DNA of 64,000 nt, from assembly GCA_039619475.1 (NCBI GenBank), contig CM077116.1:274350758-274414757 (forward strand), given 5' to 3'. The stretch is from Icerya purchasi (Eukaryota; Arthropoda; Insecta; Hemiptera; Monophlebidae). Each line of letters starts with the position of its first letter. Position 1 is the first letter of the stretch. Positions 59,655-64,000 of the stretch are shown here, piece by piece. A model generated the notes under the pieces. That model ran no database searches. It was not told the origin of the DNA and worked only from the letters and a program-made list of their open reading frames with translations. A program made the translations under genes and the position numbers.

Positions 59655-60170
59655 ATACTAAAAATAAACTGAAACAAATACTTTTGCATGCAAAATATAT
59701 TCACGATAAATTACAAAAAATTATAAAAATAGACGACGGATATCAACGATTGGCTTATTAACATTTAATAACATCAAGCGAAATCGGAACAAAACAAACG
59801 CGAACAAAAGCATCAAGTCGATATGTTTTAATGTAAAATTCGAATTTAAAAAATATAAAAACAATACAAAAATATAACAATTTTTAAATATATTTTTTTA
59901 TTGTTTATATATTTTTAAATTCGACTTTTATACAGAAACTTGTCGATTTCATGATTTCGTTTGCGTTTGTATTATTCCGATTTCACTTTATGTTATGTTA
60001 ATAAGCCATGATTATAGACCGTTCATATCCGAAACTAGTCGGTTATTTTTTTATAATTTCGATAATTTTGATAATTTCGATAATTTTGATAAATTTTATA
60101 ATTTTCATAAATTTAATAATTTATTGTGAATATATTTTGTATGTAAAAGTGTTTTCAATTTATTTTTAGT
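59655..60170. repeat. Half-kilobase hairpin (inverted repeat)
   Basis: Left arm about 59655-59880 and right arm about 59895-60170 are inverted copies: ACTAAAAATAAACTGAAA, AATATATTCAC, GGCTTATTAACAT, GAAATCGGAA and AATTCGAATTTAAAAA all recur in reverse order. The right arm carries an inserted 9-bp tandem (TTTCGATAATTTTGATAA, about 60055-60095). Arms are imperfect, with small indels. It contains no ORF. It may be a foldback MITE or inverted Penelope termini (GAAACTAGTCGG occurs at about 60032), but the class is unproven. Confidence 0.75.
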
Positions 60171-63100
60171 AATCAGAACCCAAAACTGGTTGAAGATAAC
60201 TTTATAGTTTTCAGATACTTTTTAAATAGGAAATATGTACAAATATTGTTAAAGCAAAAGATAAGCGAGTTTAAAAAGAATCAGGTTTTATCGACCGGAA
60301 GATATAATTGAAAGCTCGGAGGGGAACATAGAAATAATGACTTAAACCGAAACTGGTGTCGTAGTAGGTATATCGCTTGCTGGAACGACGGACAGGGAAC
60401 AAGTCTTAAAATGGTAAAGGTAGAAAAGAATATACAAACGAGGACCGAGAAGAAAAAAAAATAAAACAGGCGTTGTGAGCTCGCCGAAAACGTTATTCAC
60501 CGATTTAAACACTGATCAATGCAAAAGATATGAAGATCATTAAAAATGTATAAAAAAGTGATTAATATTTCTTCGCCTATGAAAGATATCGACAGAAACG
60601 TAGATTTAAAAAGCTGTTTAACATGGTCTACAAAGCTGCTTGGCTTTTTCTCTTGATCATCCAAAAAAAAAAAAAGGTAAATAAATAAAATGTAATTCCT
60701 TAACCCTGGAATGGAAACCCTCAGAATACATTTTACTTCCATTAGAAAATCTCTATATTTCTTTATTTTTTCTCATTTCAACTTTTCTGTGTTCTATTTT
60801 TCATGTTGAAACATTGCGATTGGTTTTACACATAATAATCGCCCATTTTTTACAATTAGTCAAAAAACACTGATAGGAATAAATTTTAATTTATCCTACC
60901 TAATTTAATGGAGAAAGGCAGTAAATTTTTTTTTCCGTCTAGGGTTTTAGTTTCTTATCTGTGACTTCCGAACAATGAACTACACGGAGCTGGGTGAGTT
61001 GGCAAAAAACGGAAGGAGACATTCGAAGAGAGGCATAGGTACAGATGCCCTCTCCCCACCTTGCGTTCGTCCACATCATTTAGAAGACGCGAGAAGTAAA
61101 ATTTACTTGGAAATTCCCGGGTTAATTATCGACGTGAAAAAATTAAAAAAAATACATTAATGTTCTTGACGGGTTTCCGGAATCTTGAAAAATTCGACTG
61201 TGATAAAACATCATGCGCTTTTATGGAAACTTAGATCGTATTTTTAATATTTTCAAAATTGCAAATTTTCAAATCTACTTCCGACACGGTGCCCTTCCGA
61301 TTTATTGCGATGTAGCGTAATTTAGTTTATTTCATTATTATTCATTTTTTCGGATAACTCGTCAATATTAACGGAACATTTTGCGCATTTTCGAAATCAG
61401 GTCCGACCGAACTGTGCCTAAGCAGGCGCTACGGTAACGGCTCGCTTAACAAATGAAAACCACCGGAAACCTGCTTGCAGCGGTGTCGCTCACGTCGTGA
61501 TTTAATTACTTAAGAAGGAAAAACAACTTCCCGCTGACACGATCACTAAAAGCTTTACCGATAATTGATAATTTCTTCTTTTTTAAACAGGTACGTTTAA
61601 TTATGTTTTATTACCTCTTACAATTCTCGACACGTTGATGCTTCGTCATTAAAGTCTGACACTTATTATTACGTACCACGCTTAATTATTTAGCTCAACT
61701 GGAATTTTCTCAAAATTCTACTATATTCTATTTTGAACATTTCTGATTTTGTTGAAATGACCGTTATTTTTTCGAAAATTCGCAAAGTGAGTACTGAGAA
61801 GTATTCGTTTTTTATAAAAGTCGTTCCTTAAAATGAAATCTCGTTAACGAATGATATAAATGCTCGCAGTAGAGTAGTTGAAGGAAATTAAACATGAATT
61901 CGAGGTGCGAAAAAGGTAAAAATGTCAACAGCAGCAGCAGCAGTTTCGGGATGGTTTTAATTTAAGAAATTTCGTTAATTGATCGATCGAAGGTGACCTG
62001 CTGAAGAAAAGTAGCCGGTAGCGTTTTTTCCGCGTCAGAAATAATTTATTAATTTATTCGCTACGACGAACGGCCACGATAGTGGAGACTGTGAGTAATT
62101 GCGGCCAATTTATCGGTAACGGAATGCAGGTGGGGAAGGATGCGGAGAAATGGACAATTTATTATAGCGAATTGCAACATAAGCTGTTGTTAAATTGGAC
62201 AGTAAAAGTAAACTCGGCGTGTACGCGAAAATATAATGTGTCGCTGGTAATTTAATTGCACTAGTCCATTTGTATTTAATTACCGGTCAGAAGCGCTATC
62301 AGGACACCGGGACAATTTTCAACGCATTACAAAGAAACGGTAATTACGGAAAACGCTTGAATATTAATGTTGTTCACTTTTCGGAACGCCCTGTGATACA
62401 TTAGGAAACTGTCGCCCGAACATGGCTGGAATTTCAACTTTATTCGCGCCTGACGTCAACGCATGAAATAATTTAAATATGTCGCCAGTCGAATTATTAG
62501 GACCTTTTTGCATAAACCGGAAAATGTGCGTCCACGGTGCTGGTTGTGATGAATGCGATTCAAGAACGTGTAGTGGAAATATTAATATTAACCTTCCGCC
62601 GCCTCTCGCGACCGCGCATTATACATTATGCAACATTATATACGTAGTTAATGTTTCATTTGCCAGCTTACGTGGGCAGGCCATTATTATAGAAATAAGA
62701 GCGCTCATTAGCAGTTAAGTGGCAGACACTAATCTGAAGCATTGTGTTATATCGTCAAGATGAGCTGGCTTGCCTTACAGCCTGAATAAAGTCGACCAGA
62801 CTAATCGCGGCGCCGCCTCTTACAATTTAATGATGATATAATGACGATATCAGATTTCCGCTAGCGTTTTTCGTGTTGACTCAGGCTCGGCATAGTGCAG
62901 TTGTCGACCGGGTTAATTACGATCGAGCAAAAGCGCGGGAGTCTCACATGGAATCGCCGATGAGAATTCTTCATTGTCCCAACAACAGGTACCGAGTCCA
63001 GAGATCGGCAAGCGAGTTTGAGGAATTTTCCGTTGTGCGGAAGCACATCGAAAATTATCGACAATTCCCGTAATCTTCAGTTTTTAGCGATACTCATCGT

Positions 63101-63475
63101 AGACTTCCGGCGGGGCGGACGCCGTAGCTATTTTAAATAGAAGCGTCTCGGATCAATTGGCCAAACTGGTAAAATCCTGAAACGATACCGACCAACAACT
63201 GAAGAATAGCCGACCATCAAGGTGATACATTCGACAAATCTTATAATAGTTTCGACGTCGATATGTTTCTCGACTCTTATGCTAGGCAACGTGCTAAACT
63301 GATGTTTATTTTATCTCAAGCCGGTAACAACAACTCTTTGAAAAAAGTAGCGAACCTCAAAAGATGACAGTTGTGGAATTTTTCATTAGGCTCTGTCAAA
63401 AAACACGAACTATTATTATTCACTTTCACAGAAAAATAGTTTAAATTATTAATCGCACCGTCGCAGCTATTTTAT
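60171..63475. other. Unique DNA, GC- and motif-richer toward the right
   Basis: No gene recognised. From about 61900 to 63250 the sequence is CpG-richer with frequent TAATTA, TTTAATTAC and GGTAATTA motifs and a (CAG)5 run near 61935, and could include regulatory DNA. The short frames 62479-62718 (+), 62861-63064 (-) and 62873-63073 (+) have no domain. Confidence 0.4.
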
Positions 63476-63479
63476 TTAT

Positions 63480-63850
63480 AGCCGTCGCGATAGTCTAGTC
63501 GCTTGAGCGTTTCGCTTCCGTTACAGAGATGTCTTCGATCGCGGACAACGACAATAATTATTGCGAAAAGAATCGAATTAAATACTCGCTAATAGATTCA
63601 TTCGGAAGGCAATGGCAAGCATGCATACCATCATAATTGTGCGCGCTAATTATTTCACAGCAGAACTGAAATAGGACTGCATTTGTATATCGATAAATCA
63701 AGCGACCACAATTATAATTCCGAATGGAGTTTTTTACGTGCATACACATCCGTACTGCATGTAAACAATTGCCACAAACACTATACCTATGTGTACAGCT
63801 GAAATGTACGAATGCTCGGGAATTAAGCGTGACACTATAAAGAAGAATAA
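63480..63850 (+). repeat. tRNA-related SINE-like repeat, copy 2
   Basis: Diverged copy of 13502-13860 in the same orientation. The head holds an A-box-like TAGTCTAGTCG (63491-63501) and a B-box-like CTTCGATCGCG (63533-63543), spaced as in tRNA genes. The body shares TTAAATACTCGCTAATAGA, GCATTTGTATATCGATAAA and TGTACAGCTGAAATGTACGA with copy 1. The tail fades at about 63850 without poly(A). The minus-strand frame across 63558-63863 is a by-product of this repeat. Confidence 0.58.
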
Positions 63851-64000
63851 CTCCCGCCATCATGAAGCTTTGTCTTCGAAACGCGGTGTTTCATAAAAAA
63901 TTAAATAATTGTTTTAAATTAATTACTGTACAATAAACTATAAAGCAGAACAAGAATCGAATGTACACGTTAACTGCTTTTATAAGGGAACACTCGTAAA

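Noticed and set aside
1..64000. CRISPR arrays, operons, ribosome binding sites, rRNA genes
   Set aside because: Eukaryotic, repeat-rich sequence; no regularly spaced repeats with unique spacers and no rRNA motifs seen.

Overview
The window reads as non-coding, repeat-rich nuclear DNA of an animal, most likely an arthropod and probably an insect. It is AT-rich, CpG is not obviously depleted, and there is no bacterial gene packing. It holds (TA)n, (CA)n and (TTA)n microsatellites and eukaryotic transposon classes: piggyBac, hAT, Tc1/mariner, LINE, Penelope-like and SINE-like. I found no convincing host exon, rRNA, functional tRNA gene, CRISPR array or operon. Nearly every recognisable protein belongs to a mobile element.

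Layout. 0-12 kb: mostly unique DNA, with a weak Tc1-like relic (about 1.6-2.1 kb), a complete-ended but broken piggyBac element (4689-6281, TTAA on both sides) and a short Penelope-type inverted repeat (6402-6544). 11.5-17.6 kb: a cluster of a (TA)n-flanked hairpin repeat family, two inverted Penelope RT fragments (12.05-12.43 kb), a tRNA-related SINE-like repeat, a hAT MITE with an exact 8-bp target duplication, and a decayed zinc-finger ORF. 17.6-27 kb: mainly unique DNA with microsatellites. 27-31 kb: another hairpin repeat, then a 5'-truncated LINE with a long open RT frame. 31.8-34.4 kb: two inverted arms of about 760 bp around a broken gene with a CXC-like cysteine cluster. 34.5-40.5 kb: a pyrimidine-rich unique tract and two 5'-truncated LINE tails of one family. 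40.57-44.0 kb: a composite Penelope-like insertion made of two inverted copies joined by a patch copied from nearby DNA. 44-49.1 kb: the source of that patch, a long (ATT)n array, a (GAA)n-tailed repeat end and a decayed LINE RNase H region. 49-58 kb: largely featureless. 58.25-60.2 kb: a TTAA-flanked MITE, a mariner-type MITE and a 0.5 kb hairpin in a row. 60-64 kb: unique DNA ending in the second SINE-like copy.

The coding elements do not form a pathway; the window records successive insertions. The only long open frames are the LINE ORF (827 codons) and the Penelope-like ORF (734 codons). Both lack their 5' ends and neither is likely to be autonomous here. The most unusual locus is 40558-45178. 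Two inverted Penelope cDNAs ending in their 3' termini lie between 12-bp direct repeats, joined by an inverted copy of sequence that still exists about 0.9 kb downstream. A second head-to-head Penelope pair at 12.14 kb suggests this geometry recurs.
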